Origin: Arthrobacter sp. PM3
GTDB taxonomy: Bacteria > Actinomycetota > Actinomycetes > Actinomycetales > Micrococcaceae
Direction: 5' to 3'
DNA length: 64,000 bases
Assembly (NCBI RefSeq): GCF_003352915.1
Contig: NZ_CP022314.1
Coordinates: 2,164,176 to 2,228,175, forward strand
Every line of letters begins with the position of its first letter. Position 1 is the stretch's first letter. Under the pieces are notes generated by a model. That model was not told where the DNA came from. It saw only the letters and a list, made by a program, of their open reading frames with translations, and did no database searches. Positions 52,156-63,666 of this stretch are shown one piece after another. The position numbers were made by a program, and so were the translations under genes.

Positions 52156-52638
52156 ATGGTTTTTGAGGTCGGCGAGACAGTAGTTTACCCTCACCACGGT
52201 GCAGCGAAAATTGAAGAAATCAAGATGCGCACCGTCAAGGGCGAAGAGAAGATGTATCTCAAGCTCAAGGTGGCTCAGGGTGATCTGACCATTGAAGTTC
52301 CAGCAGAAAACGTTGACCTGGTTGGGGTGCGGGACGTAGTGGGCAAGGAAGGCTTGGAGCACGTATTCGACGTGCTGCGGGCCGAGTTCACTGAAGAGCC
52401 TACCAACTGGTCGCGTCGTTACAAGGCAAACCTGGAAAAGCTTGCTTCCGGTGACGTCATCAAGGTGGCGGAGGTCGTCCGTGACCTGTGGCGCCGTGAT
52501 CACGACCGGGGACTCTCCGCCGGAGAGAAGCGCATGCTGGCCAAGGCCCGCCAGATCCTCATTTCGGAACTGGCACTGGCTGAAAAGACGGACGAAGAGA
52601 AGGCTGCCAGCGTTCTCGACGAGGTCTTGGCTTCCTGA
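52156..52638 (+). CDS. carD: CarD-family RNA-polymerase-binding regulator
   Basis: The 160-residue protein has an N-terminal Tudor-like RNA-polymerase interaction domain ([20 protein letters not shown]) and a C-terminal helical DNA-binding part ([31 protein letters not shown]). CarD stabilises open complexes, notably at rRNA promoters. ATG 52156 with GGGGAA upstream is chosen. Base composition is noticeably less GC-biased than its neighbours. A hairpin follows 40 bases after the stop, and ispD comes next, a common actinobacterial order. Confidence 0.96.
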   Translation: MVFEVGETVVYPHHGAAKIEEIKMRTVKGEEKMYLKLKVAQGDLTIEVPAENVDLVGVRDVVGKEGLEHVFDVLRAEFTEEPTNWSRRYKANLEKLASGDVIKVAEVVRDLWRRDHDRGLSAGEKRMLAKARQILISELALAEKTDEEKAASVLDEVLAS

Positions 52639-52680
52639 CACAAGACCGGCCCACCCAGGGGCCGGCACGGATGAGAATCG

Positions 52681-52711
52681 AACCCCGGTGGCGCGTCACG
52701 CCGCCGGGGTT
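52681..52711 (+). terminator. Terminator after carD
   Basis: AACCCCGG and CCGGGGTT arms with an inner GGCG/CGCC pair are followed by TTCTTCTT. It partly separates carD from ispD. Confidence 0.8.
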
Positions 52712-52749
52712 TCTTCTTGCCCTCACCCCGTGGGGAGGCCCGGGGGACG

Positions 52750-52755
52750 TAGTCT
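52750..52755 (+). promoter_or_regulatory. -10 hexamer, probable leaderless start of ispD
   Basis: TAGTCT lies 7 bases before ATG 52763. Confidence 0.55.
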
Positions 52756-52762
52756 TGTGCGC

Positions 52763-53596
52763 ATGGACACTGAACCGACACATACGTCACCGTCCGGTCC
52801 CGCCACCGCTGTGATCGTAGTGGCCGCCGGCTCCGGCCAGCGCCTGGGCTACGGCATGCCGAAGGCCAAAGTTCCGCTGGGCGGGGACAGCATCCTCACC
52901 CACGCTTTGCGGGGCGTGGCGGCTGCCGGGATTGCGCAGCAGATCTGCATTGCCCTCCCGCCGGGTGACTCCGAGCTGCAGGCACTGTGCGAGGCCTTCA
53001 CCCGGGAGCTGGAGGCAGGTCATCGCCGTATCGCGGCCCCCGGCCACGGCGTCCAGGTGCCGGTCGTCACAGTTGTCGACGGCGGCGCGAGCCGCGCCGA
53101 TTCTGTCCGCGCCGCGATCGCCGCGCTCCTGCCCGGCACTGAAGCGGTGCTGGTCCACGATGCCGCCCGGGCGCTGGCGCCGGAAGCCGTCTTCCACCGG
53201 GTGGCCGCGGCGCTTCGTGCCGGCGCCTCGGCCGTGATTCCGGTGATTCCGGTGGTCGACACCGTCAAGACAGTCGAAGCGACCACCGGCGACGGCGCCG
53301 CCGTGGCGCCTGAGCTCGTCACCGGTACGGCACACCGGGAGTCGCTCCGGGCCGTCCAGACACCCCAGGGCTTTGCCCTTGAGACGCTGACGCGGGCCCA
53401 GGAGGCGGCCGCGGACTTCGACGCCGCCCAGGCGGCCCTCGTCACGGACGACGCGATGCTCGTGGAACTCCTCGGCGTTCCGGTCCACGCCGTGCGCGGC
53501 GCCAGCCAGTCGCTGAAGATCACCACGCCCCTGGACCTCATCCTGGCCGAAGGACTGCTCGAGGGCCCCCTCGGCGCGCGCTGGGTGGAGGGATGA
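52763..53596 (+). CDS. ispD: 2-C-methyl-D-erythritol 4-phosphate cytidylyltransferase
   Basis: The 277-residue enzyme uses CTP to activate methylerythritol phosphate in isoprenoid synthesis. [23 protein letters not shown] is the nucleotide-binding loop and VHDAARAL the metal site. The 40-base overlap of longer frames with carD is rejected; ATG 52763 follows a -10 hexamer. The stop overlaps the ispF start by four bases. Confidence 0.95.
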   Translation: MDTEPTHTSPSGPATAVIVVAAGSGQRLGYGMPKAKVPLGGDSILTHALRGVAAAGIAQQICIALPPGDSELQALCEAFTRELEAGHRRIAAPGHGVQVPVVTVVDGGASRADSVRAAIAALLPGTEAVLVHDAARALAPEAVFHRVAAALRAGASAVIPVIPVVDTVKTVEATTGDGAAVAPELVTGTAHRESLRAVQTPQGFALETLTRAQEAAADFDAAQAALVTDDAMLVELLGVPVHAVRGASQSLKITTPLDLILAEGLLEGPLGARWVEG

Positions 53597-54099
53597 GCAT
53601 GTCCGCCTATCCGCCGGTCATTCCCAGGACGGGTATCGGGATCGATGTCCATGCCTTCGCCGCCGCCGACCAGCCGCAGCCGCTGTGGCTCGGCGGCCTC
53701 TTCTGGGAGGGGGAGCGGGGGCTGTCCGGGCACTCGGACGGAGACCCCGTCGCCCACGCCGCCGCGGACGCGCTCTTCTCCGCCTGCGGGATCGGGGACC
53801 TCGGGACACACTTCGGCACCGACCGCCCCGAATACGCCGGGGCGTCCGGAGTGACCTTACTGGCCGAGGCCGCCCGGATTGTCCGCGCCGAGGGGTTTGA
53901 GATCGGCAACATTGCCGTGCAGTTCGTGGCCAACCGGCCCAAGTTCGGTCCGCGGCGGGAGGAATCCCAGCGTGTCCTCAGCGAGGCGGCCGGTGCGCCG
54001 GTCAGTGTCACGGCCACCACGAGCGACGGACTCGGGTTCACGGGCCGCGGCGAGGGGATTTCCGCCGTGGCGACGGCGCTTGTCTATCGGGCCGGTTAA
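53593..54099 (+). CDS. ispF: 2-C-methyl-D-erythritol 2,4-cyclodiphosphate synthase
   Basis: The 168-residue trimeric enzyme makes the cyclic diphosphate of the MEP pathway. The metal ligands Asp18 and His20 are in GIGIDVHAF, and [29 protein letters not shown] is the family signature. ATG 53593 overlaps ispD by four bases. A second ATG six bases on is also possible. It works directly with the upstream enzyme, one step apart (IspE not here). Confidence 0.96.
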   Translation: MSMSAYPPVIPRTGIGIDVHAFAAADQPQPLWLGGLFWEGERGLSGHSDGDPVAHAAADALFSACGIGDLGTHFGTDRPEYAGASGVTLLAEAARIVRAEGFEIGNIAVQFVANRPKFGPRREESQRVLSEAAGAPVSVTATTSDGLGFTGRGEGISAVATALVYRAG

Positions 54100-54201
54100 C
54101 CACCGCCGGCAAACCTGCAGGTGAAACAGAGGGCCTCCGTCCCCTACCCTTGAGGGGAAGACCGCTGTGACACCTTGTTCCGAACCGCCAGGAGACCTGC
54201 C

Positions 54202-54558
54202 GTGAAGAAGCTGCTGACCGCCGTCGTCCTTGTGGCCGGAACCATGCTGACCGGCTGCGCCGGCACGACGGCGCCCGCCAGCCCCAGCGCCGCGCCGAAA
54301 CTGAGCGTCGAGGACAGCTGCAAGTTCCTGAACACGGATACGTTCGTGCCCTCCGGGAGCGCGAAGGAACAGGCCGCGCAGATCGGCCAGCACTACCAGG
54401 AGGTCGCGGACAAGGTGGCGCCGGAGGTGGGCGCCCCCATCCAGCAGATGGCCGAGATCATGAAGCAGGTCTCCGAGAGCCCCACCGGAACCAAGACGGA
54501 CCAGCAGACCGCCCAGCTCACGGAGCAGATCAACAAGATCGGGCAGTACTGCAAGTAG
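54202..54558 (+). CDS. Small hypothetical lipoprotein
   Basis: The 118-residue protein has a lipoprotein signal (VVLVAGTMLTGC) and a soluble helical domain with two cysteines (DSCKFLN and QYCK) that could form a disulfide. AGGAGA sits 7 bases before GTG 54202. I do not recognise a family. It stands alone between ispF and cysS. Confidence 0.82.
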   Translation: MKKLLTAVVLVAGTMLTGCAGTTAPASPSAAPKLSVEDSCKFLNTDTFVPSGSAKEQAAQIGQHYQEVADKVAPEVGAPIQQMAEIMKQVSESPTGTKTDQQTAQLTEQINKIGQYCK

Positions 54559-54609
54559 GCGGCCCGGCCCGGTCCCGGGCAGCCGGTGAGCCGGGGAAGC
54601 GTCATCGGC

Positions 54610-54615
54610 TAATCT
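54610..54615 (+). promoter_or_regulatory. -10 hexamer, probable leaderless start of cysS
   Basis: TAATCT is 6 bases before GTG 54622, among the closest matches in the window to the TATAAT consensus. Confidence 0.58.
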
Positions 54616-54621
54616 GGAGCG

Positions 54622-56070
54622 GTGACCCTGCGCTTTTACGACACAGCATCCGCCGAAGTCCGCGACTTCGTCCCTTTGGTACCTGGCCACGTGAGCCTGT
54701 ACTACTGCGGAGCCACCGTGCAGGGCATGCCGCATGTGGGGCACATTCGCTCCGCCATCGCCTTTGACCAGCTGACCCGCTGGCTGCAGTACCGGGACTA
54801 CCGCGTGACCGTGGTCCGCAACGTCACGGACATCGATGACAAGATCCTTGCCAAGTCGGCGGATTCCTTCGGACCCGACTTCGAGGACGAGCCCGGTGCC
54901 GTCCGCAACGAGGAATGGTGGGCGCTGGCCTACCGGTACGAGCAGGAATTCCTCAAGGCCTACGACACCCTGGGCGTCTCCCGCCCCACCTATGAGCCCC
55001 GCGCCACCGGGCACATCCCGGAAATGCATGCTCTCATCCAGCAGCTGATCGACCGCGGCCACGCATACCCGGCCCTCGATGATTCCGGCGACGTCTACTT
55101 CGACGTGCGCTCGTGGGACAAGTACGGCTCGCTCACGCGCCAGAAAATCGACGACATGCAGGGTGCCCCGGACGCTGACCCGCGCGGCAAGAAGGACCCC
55201 CGCGACTTCGCGCTGTGGAAGGGCCACAAGGACGGGGAGCCGACGACGGCGAGCTGGCCCTCCCCGTGGGGCGCCGGCCGCCCGGGCTGGCACCTTGAAT
55301 GCTCCGCAATGGTCACCAAGTACCTCGGCACCGAGTTCGATATCCACGGCGGCGGCCTGGACCTGCGCTTCCCGCACCACGAGAACGAGATGGCGCAGTC
55401 CCAGGCGGCGGGGCACGGCTTCGCCAACTTCTGGATGCACAACGGCATGGTCACCTACGCCGGGGAGAAGATGTCCAAGTCCATCGGCAACACCGTCAGC
55501 CCGGCCGAGATGCTCGAACTCGCCCCGCCCCGCGTTGTCCGCTACTACCTCGGCCAGGCGCAGTACCGCTCGGTGCTGGACTACCAGCCGACCTCGCTGC
55601 AGGAGGCCGCCGCCGCCGTCGAACGGATTGACGGCTTCCTCAACCGCGCCGCCCGCGTCCTGCCCGGGCCCGGCGACGGTCCGGGCAACGGCACCGTGCC
55701 GGATGCGTTCGCGGCCGCCATGGACGACGACCTCAACGTCCCGCAGGCCCTCGCCGCGCTGCACGACACCGTCCGGACCGGCAACACCGCCCTCACCGCC
55801 GGGGACCTCGAAGCCGCCGGGCAGGCACTTGCCGGCGTCACCGCCATGCTGGACGTCCTGGGCCTGAACGCCGCGGCCAAGCCCGCCGCGGACGACCACG
55901 CCCACACCGCCCTCGGCGTCCTCGTCGAAGCGCAGCTGGAAGCCCGGGCCCGTGCCCGCGCCGCCAAGGACTGGGCCGCGTCCGACGCCATCCGGGACAC
56001 CCTGGCCGCCGCCGGCGTCACCGTTGAGGACGGCGCGGACGGAGCGAGCTGGAGCCTCAAACGCGGCTGA
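54622..56070 (+). CDS. cysS: Cysteinyl-tRNA synthetase
   Basis: The 482-residue class I synthetase attaches cysteine to tRNA-Cys. The zinc Cys lies in YYCGATVQG, the HIGH-like motif is [10 protein letters not shown], and KMSKSIGN is the KMSKS loop. [18 protein letters not shown] carries more zinc ligands. Length fits the family. GTG at 54622 follows the -10 hexamer and directly precedes the conserved N-terminus. RlmB follows 100 bases later, a typical actinobacterial order. Confidence 0.97.
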   Translation: MTLRFYDTASAEVRDFVPLVPGHVSLYYCGATVQGMPHVGHIRSAIAFDQLTRWLQYRDYRVTVVRNVTDIDDKILAKSADSFGPDFEDEPGAVRNEEWWALAYRYEQEFLKAYDTLGVSRPTYEPRATGHIPEMHALIQQLIDRGHAYPALDDSGDVYFDVRSWDKYGSLTRQKIDDMQGAPDADPRGKKDPRDFALWKGHKDGEPTTASWPSPWGAGRPGWHLECSAMVTKYLGTEFDIHGGGLDLRFPHHENEMAQSQAAGHGFANFWMHNGMVTYAGEKMSKSIGNTVSPAEMLELAPPRVVRYYLGQAQYRSVLDYQPTSLQEAAAAVERIDGFLNRAARVLPGPGDGPGNGTVPDAFAAAMDDDLNVPQALAALHDTVRTGNTALTAGDLEAAGQALAGVTAMLDVLGLNAAAKPAADDHAHTALGVLVEAQLEARARARAAKDWAASDAIRDTLAAAGVTVEDGADGASWSLKRG

Positions 56071-56170
56071 GGCGCCGTCGCCGCCGTCCCCTGCGGCCGA
56101 GGATTTAACTCGAGTCAGTAGACTGGAGACCAGACTTATCAACGAATCGCGTATTTAAAGGGTGAAACTC

Positions 56171-57172
56171 ATGGCCAACAACGGTCGCCGCTCGGTCAAA
56201 ATGAAGAAGGGCCCCACCGTCGGAACCGGCGGTCACGGCCGCAAGGCACTCGAGGGCAAGGGCCCCACGCCGAAGGCGGAGGACCGCACCTACCACAAGG
56301 CGCACAAGAACAAGCAGCTCGCGGAGCGCTCCGCGGCCAAGCGCGCCAGCGGAAGCCGCACCACGGGTGCCGCCGACCGCGCCGGCCGCTCCGGTCCCAA
56401 GGGCCGCGCCACGGAAGAGGTCGTCACCGGCCGAAACTCGGTGGTCGAAGCGCTGCGTGCCGGCATCCCGGCCAAGGCACTGCACGTGGCCGTCCGCATC
56501 GAAATGGACGACCGCGTCAAGGAGTCGCTCAAGCTCGCCGCCGAACGCGGCATCCCGCTGATGGAAACCGGCAAGCCCGAGCTCGACCGCATGACCGATG
56601 ACGCCATCCACCAGGGCCTCGTGCTGCAGATCCCGCCGTACGAATACCAGGACGCGTACGAGCTCGCCGAGGAGACCATCGAGGCCTGGAAGAAGGGCCA
56701 CATCGGCAACGCCCCGCTCTTCGTGGCCCTGGACGGCATCACCGATCCCCGCAACCTCGGCGCGATCATCCGTTCCGTGTCGGCCTTCAGCGGCCACGGC
56801 GTCATCGTCCCGGAACGCCGCTCCGTGGGCGTCACGGCGTCGGCCTGGAAGACGAGCGCCGGCGCGGCTGTCCGCGTCCCGGTGGCCCGCGCCGCCAACC
56901 TGAACAACACGCTCAAGGCTTTCAAGAACATGGGCATCTACGTCCTCGGGCTCGACGGCGGCGGCGACGTCTCGCTGCCGGACCTCGCCCTGGCCACCGA
57001 GCCCGTGTGCCTGGTGGTCGGTTCCGAGGGTAAGGGCCTGAGCCGCCTGGTCCGCGAAAACTGCGACCAGATCGTCTCCATCCCGATCGACTCCGCTATG
57101 GAATCTCTGAACGCCTCCATGGCCGTGGGCATCTCCCTCTACGAAGTCTCCCGCCAGCGCTCGGCCAAGTAA
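56171..57172 (+). CDS. rlmB: 23S rRNA 2'-O-ribose methyltransferase RlmB (TrmH/SpoU family)
   Basis: The 333-residue protein has a lysine-rich N-terminal extension (about 1-80) then a SpoU substrate-binding domain (VTGRNSVVEALRAGIPAKAL) and a knotted methyltransferase domain. Motif 1 is NLGAIIRSVSAF, motif 2 VVGSEGKGLS and motif 3 SLNASMAVGISLYE. It likely methylates G2251-type positions of 23S rRNA. ATG 56171 has AAAGGGTG 7 bases upstream. The basic extension is known in actinobacterial homologues. Confidence 0.94.
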   Translation: MANNGRRSVKMKKGPTVGTGGHGRKALEGKGPTPKAEDRTYHKAHKNKQLAERSAAKRASGSRTTGAADRAGRSGPKGRATEEVVTGRNSVVEALRAGIPAKALHVAVRIEMDDRVKESLKLAAERGIPLMETGKPELDRMTDDAIHQGLVLQIPPYEYQDAYELAEETIEAWKKGHIGNAPLFVALDGITDPRNLGAIIRSVSAFSGHGVIVPERRSVGVTASAWKTSAGAAVRVPVARAANLNNTLKAFKNMGIYVLGLDGGGDVSLPDLALATEPVCLVVGSEGKGLSRLVRENCDQIVSIPIDSAMESLNASMAVGISLYEVSRQRSAK

Positions 57173-57183
57173 TTCCGTCTCCG

Positions 57184-57371
57184 ACGCTCCCTCACTTTTT
57201 GCGGGTGAACGGCAAACGCTCCCTCACCTTTTGCGGGTGAACGGCAAACGCTCCCTCACCTTTTGCGGGTGAACGGCAAACGCTCCCTCACTTCGGTGGG
57301 GGAGCGTTTGCGTTTGGGCTGCGAAACGTGGGGGAGCGTTTGCGTTTGGGCTGCGAAACGTGAGGGAGCGT
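57184..57371. repeat. Seven-copy 12-mer array at 32-bp pitch, inverting at a TTCG hairpin
   Basis: ACGCTCCCTCAC occurs at 57184, 57216, 57248 and 57280. Then TTCG (57292-57295) leads to its complement GTGGGGGAGCGT at 57296, 57328 and (as GTGAGGGAGCGT) 57360. Forward spacers (TTTTGCGGGTGAACGGCAA type) and reverse spacers (TTGCGTTTGGGCTGCGAAAC) are both 20 bases and near identical within each half. The central part folds as a 16-bp stem with a UUCG tetraloop. It fills the gap between the convergent rlmB and amidase genes and could act as terminator. Confidence 0.9.
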
Positions 57372-57376
57372 CGTAT

Positions 57377-58177
57377 TTAGAACTTGTGCCGGTTCGCCAG
57401 GACCGGGAGCTTGGCCCGGGCTTCCTTCACGGCGGCGGTGTCGAGCTCGGCGAACAGCAGGCCCGGGGACCCGCCGAGTTCGTCCAGGACGTCGCCAAAG
57501 GGGGAGACGACGACGGAGTGCCCGACGCCGGTGGGGGCGGAGCCTTTGACGGGGTGACCCACGCTGGCTGGGTCGCCCTGGCCGCAGGCGAGGACGAGGG
57601 TGGTGGAGTCCAGGGCGCGGGCGCGGGCCAGGAGCTGCCACTGTTCGGCCTTGCCCGGGCCGGAGCCCCAGGAAGCGCAGACAATGTTCACGTCGGCGCC
57701 GCGGTCCGCGTTCTCCGTGAAAAGGTCCGGGAACCGGATGTCGTAGCAGGTCGCGAGTCCGAACGTCACGCCGCCGAGCTCGAACGTAACGGGCTCGGTG
57801 CCGGCGTCAACCGTGTCCGACTCGGCGAAACCGAAGGCATCAAAAAGGTGGATCTTGTCGTAGCTGGCCTCCAGGCCGGGGCCGGTGACCAGAAGGGTGT
57901 TCCGCACCTTGGCACCGCCGCCGGAACCCGGGGTGAACATCCCCGCGACGATCACGATTCCGAGTTCCGCGGCGAGGGCACGCACGCGTGATGCCCACGG
58001 CCCGTCCAACGGTTCGGCGATATCCAGCAGGGAATTACCGAAGGCCCGCATGGCGGCTTCGGGGAAGACCACCAGGTCCGCGCCCCCGGCTTTCGCCTGC
58101 CGCGCATAGCGGTCCACCAGGGCCAGATTCTCGGCGAGATCGCGCCCGGTGATGATTTGAGCTAATGCTGCGCGCAC
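57377..58177 (-). CDS. Carbon-nitrogen hydrolase, nitrilase superfamily
   Basis: The 266-residue protein carries the family triad Glu40 (FPEAAM), Lys108 (YDKIHLFD) and Cys144 (ATCYDIRFPDL). It is closest to the Nit/omega-amidase-like branch, which hydrolyses deaminated glutathione or similar amides in the cytoplasm. GTG at 58177 has GGAGG 7 bases upstream. It is divergent from glgX, and its end abuts the 12-mer array. Confidence 0.92.
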   Translation of the reverse strand: MRAALAQIITGRDLAENLALVDRYARQAKAGGADLVVFPEAAMRAFGNSLLDIAEPLDGPWASRVRALAAELGIVIVAGMFTPGSGGGAKVRNTLLVTGPGLEASYDKIHLFDAFGFAESDTVDAGTEPVTFELGGVTFGLATCYDIRFPDLFTENADRGADVNIVCASWGSGPGKAEQWQLLARARALDSTTLVLACGQGDPASVGHPVKGSAPTGVGHSVVVSPFGDVLDELGGSPGLLFAELDTAAVKEARAKLPVLANRHKF

Positions 58178-58280
58178 AATTACCTCCAACTCGGCGCTTC
58201 ATTCCAGTATGCCGTGCGGCGGTTCCGTACACTGCAAAACGTCATGAAAACGAAAATGGGGCCCATTTGTTCGGCCCGGC

Positions 58281-58286
58281 TAAGCT
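58281..58286 (+). promoter_or_regulatory. -10 hexamer, probable leaderless start of glgX
   Basis: TAAGCT lies 7 bases before ATG 58294. Confidence 0.55.
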
Positions 58287-58293
58287 TTAAGCA

Positions 58294-60444
<2,151 letters not shown>

Positions 60445-60471
60445 TCATCCGCGATTCCAAGGACCGACCCC

Positions 60472-60828
60472 ATGAAGATTTACTCCGCAGACACCTGGAC
60501 CATCGAAGAACTCACGGAGCAGATCGACGGCGCCGGCCGGCGCACGCTCGTGGTGCCGGCCGCCGGCAGCAAACAGGCGGTCCTGGAGAGCTTCCGCGAG
60601 GTCCTGGACTTCCCCGAGGACTACGGGGTGGACCTCGACGCCCTGCACGACTCGCTGCACGACGTCGCCGATGCGGTGACGGACGACGGCGAAAGCCCCG
60701 TCACCGTCATCTGGCAGGTCCCTGCCGCCCTCCGCACGGACCGCTCCTTCGGCGTCATCTGCGAAACCCTGCAGGACGCCGAAAGCTACGCCGGCACGAG
60801 CCTGGACGTTATCGCGGTCTGCCTCTAG
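60472..60828 (+). CDS. Barstar-family protein
   Basis: The 118-residue acidic protein resembles barstar, the intracellular inhibitor of the RNase barnase. DALHDSLHDVADAVTDD and the alternating helix-strand pattern are typical of the fold. No barnase gene is adjacent. It follows glgX closely and is probably on the same transcript. Whether it inhibits a nuclease or has another role is unknown. Confidence 0.78.
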   Translation: MKIYSADTWTIEELTEQIDGAGRRTLVVPAAGSKQAVLESFREVLDFPEDYGVDLDALHDSLHDVADAVTDDGESPVTVIWQVPAALRTDRSFGVICETLQDAESYAGTSLDVIAVCL

Positions 60829-60853
60829 CCCAACAGTCCCCGGCGCTCATGCC

Positions 60854-60890
60854 GACGGCAGGCCGGCGATAGGATCGCCGGCCTGCCGTC
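60854..60890. terminator. Bidirectional terminator between the barstar gene and glgP
   Basis: A perfect 17-bp stem (60854-60870, 60874-60890) with a 3-base loop lies between the convergent genes. No T-run is seen. Confidence 0.7.
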
Positions 60891-60895
60891 GTGCG

Positions 60896-63514
60896 CTACG
60901 CGTTGACGATCAGGCCGAGCTCAGCCTTGGACGCCAGCCCCTCATGCTTGGGAAGAACCCGCACCGTGTAGCCGAAGGACCCGGACCGGTCGATCACCAG
61001 TGTTCCGCTGAACAGCTGCCGGCCCTTGCCGAGGTCTTCGGCGGCCTTCAGTTCGGCGACCGTGATGTCGGCCAGTTCGTCGGATTCCTCGGCCCGGCCG
61101 TAGGCCACCTCCACGTAGACGTCGTCCGGGGAGAGCTCCCCGAGGGCCACGTACGCGTTGACCTGCAGCAGGTCGCCGATCTGCGGGTCCTCCGAGACGC
61201 CCACGGAGTCGACGTGCTCGACCTGGATCTGCGGCCACGCGGTCCGGATCCGTGAGGTCCACGCCGCCAGGGCCCTGGCCTGGGCGAAGTTGTCCGCGAC
61301 GGCGTGGCGTCCCGCGACCGCGGCGGGCCGGTAGAGCACGTTGACGTAGTCCTTGAGCATCCGCTCCGCGGAGACCGCCGGGCCCAGGTGGGACATCGTG
61401 TGCTTGATCATGGACACCCAGTGCGTGGGCACCGACTGCGGGCCGGGCTGCGACGGGCCGGCCGCGCCGGCGCCGTCGGACACGGTCAGCCCGTAGAACC
61501 GCGGCGCCACCTGGGTTTCGAGTAGTTCGTAGAGCGCCGCTGCCTCGATGTCATCGCGTTCCTCCGGGGAGGCGTCATTGTTGGCGGTCGGGATCGCCCA
61601 GCCGTTCTCGCCGTCGTACATCTCGTCCCACCAGCCGTCCATGACCGACAGGTTCAGCGAACCGTTCAGCGCGGCCTTCATGCCGGACGTTCCGCAGGCC
61701 TCCAGCGGGCGCAGCGGGTTGTTCAGCCACACGTCGCAGCCCGGGAACAGGGTGCGGGCCATGGCGATGTCGTAGTTGGGCAGGAACGCGATCCGGTGCC
61801 GCACGGCGGGGTCGTCGGTGAACCGGACCAGGTCTTGGATCATCTTCTTGCCCGCGTCGTCGGCCGGGTGCGATTTCCCGGCGATGACCAGCTGGATGGG
61901 ATGCGTCTTGTGCAGCAGGAGAGCCTTGAGCCGTTCGGGATCCCGCAGCATCAGGGTCAGCCGCTTGTACGTCGGCACGCGACGGGCGAAGCCGATGGTC
62001 AGGACGTCCGGGTCCAGGACGGAGTCCGTCCAGGCCAGCTCAGCATCGGCCGCGCCGCGCTTCTTCCAGGCGGCCCGGAGCCGGCGCCGTACGTCCTCGA
62101 CCAGGGACACGCGCATCTCGCGCCGCAGCGCCCACAAGTCCTCGTCGGTGACGTTGTACGCCAGGTCCCAGCGGCCCTGCGCCTCGGCCTCGGCGCCGAA
62201 CTGGTCCCGGGCCAGGGCGGAAATGCGCGGGTCCACCCAGGTGGGGACGTGCACGCCGTTGGTCACCGAGGTGATGGGCACCTCGGAGTGGTCGAATCCC
62301 GGCCACAGCGCGGAGAACATGCCGCGGGAAACCACCCCGTGCAGTTTGGCCACGCCGTTGGCGCGTTGGGCCAGCCGCAGCCCCATGACCGCCATGTTGA
62401 ACACGAACGGGTTGCCGTCGGCGAAGTCCTCGCGGCCCAGATCCAGGATCTTCGCCACCGGGACGTCCGGGGCGAGGCCGGCCTCGAAGAAGTGCTGGAT
62501 CTGGGCGATTTCGAAGCGGTCGATCCCGGCGGGGACCGGCGTGTGGGTGGTGAACACGGTGGACGCGCGCCCGGCGGCCAGGGCTTCCTCCCAGCTCAGC
62601 GGTGCCGGACCGGACATCAGCTCCTGGATCCGCTCGACGCCCAGGAACCCTGCATGGCCCTCGTTGGTGTGGAAGACCTCCGGTGCGGGGACGCCCGTGA
62701 GCCGCTGGAACTCGCGCAGCGCTTTGACCCCGCCCATGCCCAGCAGGAGTTCCTGCTGCAGCCGGTGGTCGCCGCCGCCGCCGTACAGGCGGTCGGTGAT
62801 GCCGCGGGCGGCCTCGTCGTTGCCGGGAACGTTGGAGTCCAGCAGCAGCAGCGGAACACGCCCGACGTCGGCCCGCCACACGTGTGCCAGCAGGCGCCGG
62901 CCCTGGGGGAGGGGCAGGGAGATCTGGACGGGTCTGCCGTTGCCGTCCGGGGAAGCCTCGCGCAGGAGCGTCAGGGGCAGCCCGTCCGGGTCCAGGACCG
63001 GGTAGGTTTCCTGCTGCCAGGCGTCCCGGGAGAGCGACTGCTTGAAGTAGCCGGCCTGGTACAGCAGGCCGACGCCGATCAGCGGCACGCCCAGGTCCGA
63101 CGCCGCTTTCAGATGGTCGCCGGCCAGGATACCCAGGCCGCCCGAATACTGCGGCAGGACTTCGGTGATGCCGAACTCGGGCGAGAAGTAGGCGATGCAG
63201 GACGGGGCGCCGTCGCCGAGGCTCTGGTACCAGCGGGGCTGCTCCAGGTACCGGTCGAGGTCGTCGGCGGCGGCGTGGACACGACGAACCACATCCTGGT
63301 CCGCAGCGAGGCGCTGCAGCTCTTCCCGGCTGACCAGGCCCAGGAACGTCACGGGGTCGTGGGCGCTCTCGGCCCAAATCCCGGGGTTGAGCTCCTCAAA
63401 AAGCTCCCGGGTGGGCCGGTGCCAGGACCACCGGAGATTGGTGGCGAGCCGGGCCAGCGGCCGGATCGACTCCGGAAGAACGGTTCGGACGGTAAATCTG
63501 CGGATTGCCTTCAC
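60896..63514 (-). CDS. glgP: Alpha-glucan phosphorylase (MalP/GlgP type)
   Basis: The 872-residue enzyme releases glucose 1-phosphate from alpha-glucans. The N-terminal extension (about 1-110) matches the DUF3417 domain of actinobacterial phosphorylases. The PLP-binding Lys613 lies in CGTSGMKAALNG, and AYFSPEFGI and GNPFVFNMAVMGLRLA are further landmarks. GTG at 63514 follows TAGTGT by 7 bases. It is divergent from glgE, with 152 bases between starts, forming the glycogen/maltose cluster with glgX. Confidence 0.94.
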   Translation of the reverse strand: MKAIRRFTVRTVLPESIRPLARLATNLRWSWHRPTRELFEELNPGIWAESAHDPVTFLGLVSREELQRLAADQDVVRRVHAAADDLDRYLEQPRWYQSLGDGAPSCIAYFSPEFGITEVLPQYSGGLGILAGDHLKAASDLGVPLIGVGLLYQAGYFKQSLSRDAWQQETYPVLDPDGLPLTLLREASPDGNGRPVQISLPLPQGRRLLAHVWRADVGRVPLLLLDSNVPGNDEAARGITDRLYGGGGDHRLQQELLLGMGGVKALREFQRLTGVPAPEVFHTNEGHAGFLGVERIQELMSGPAPLSWEEALAAGRASTVFTTHTPVPAGIDRFEIAQIQHFFEAGLAPDVPVAKILDLGREDFADGNPFVFNMAVMGLRLAQRANGVAKLHGVVSRGMFSALWPGFDHSEVPITSVTNGVHVPTWVDPRISALARDQFGAEAEAQGRWDLAYNVTDEDLWALRREMRVSLVEDVRRRLRAAWKKRGAADAELAWTDSVLDPDVLTIGFARRVPTYKRLTLMLRDPERLKALLLHKTHPIQLVIAGKSHPADDAGKKMIQDLVRFTDDPAVRHRIAFLPNYDIAMARTLFPGCDVWLNNPLRPLEACGTSGMKAALNGSLNLSVMDGWWDEMYDGENGWAIPTANNDASPEERDDIEAAALYELLETQVAPRFYGLTVSDGAGAAGPSQPGPQSVPTHWVSMIKHTMSHLGPAVSAERMLKDYVNVLYRPAAVAGRHAVADNFAQARALAAWTSRIRTAWPQIQVEHVDSVGVSEDPQIGDLLQVNAYVALGELSPDDVYVEVAYGRAEESDELADITVAELKAAEDLGKGRQLFSGTLVIDRSGSFGYTVRVLPKHEGLASKAELGLIVNA

Positions 63515-63521
63515 GAGCGAA

Positions 63522-63527
63522 ACACTA
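63522..63527 (-). promoter_or_regulatory. -10 hexamer, probable leaderless start of glgP
   Basis: TAGTGT lies 7 bases before GTG 63514 in the divergent glgP-glgE gap. Confidence 0.5.
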
Positions 63528-63653
63528 ACGGACAAGTCGTTGCCCCGGAACCGGTTTTAGTTTCTTTCCTGTAAATGACGAATATCGGTACGGGCAGGAC
63601 CGGAAACCCTTGGCAAAACGTGCGGTGCCTTAGCATTCTGCCCGTTTTGTAGA

Positions 63654-63659
63654 TAACGT
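63654..63659 (+). promoter_or_regulatory. -10 hexamer, probable leaderless start of glgE
   Basis: TAACGT lies 7 bases before GTG 63667. Confidence 0.5.
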
Positions 63660-63666
63660 CGAGCCT

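Noticed and set aside
53593..53605. ATGAGCATGTCC at the ispD-ispF junction, similar to the CATG element arm
   Set aside because: It is explained by Met-Ser-Met-Ser coding and has no GGACA core at the right distance.
53857..56142. A 761-codon minus-strand ORF
   Set aside because: Antisense to ispF, the lipoprotein and cysS, with no domain.
57184..57371. CRISPR array
   Set aside because: Spacers are constant, the repeat is only 12 bp, the array inverts, and no cas genes occur.
61796..63574. A 592-codon plus-strand ORF
   Set aside because: Antisense shadow of glgP without any domain.
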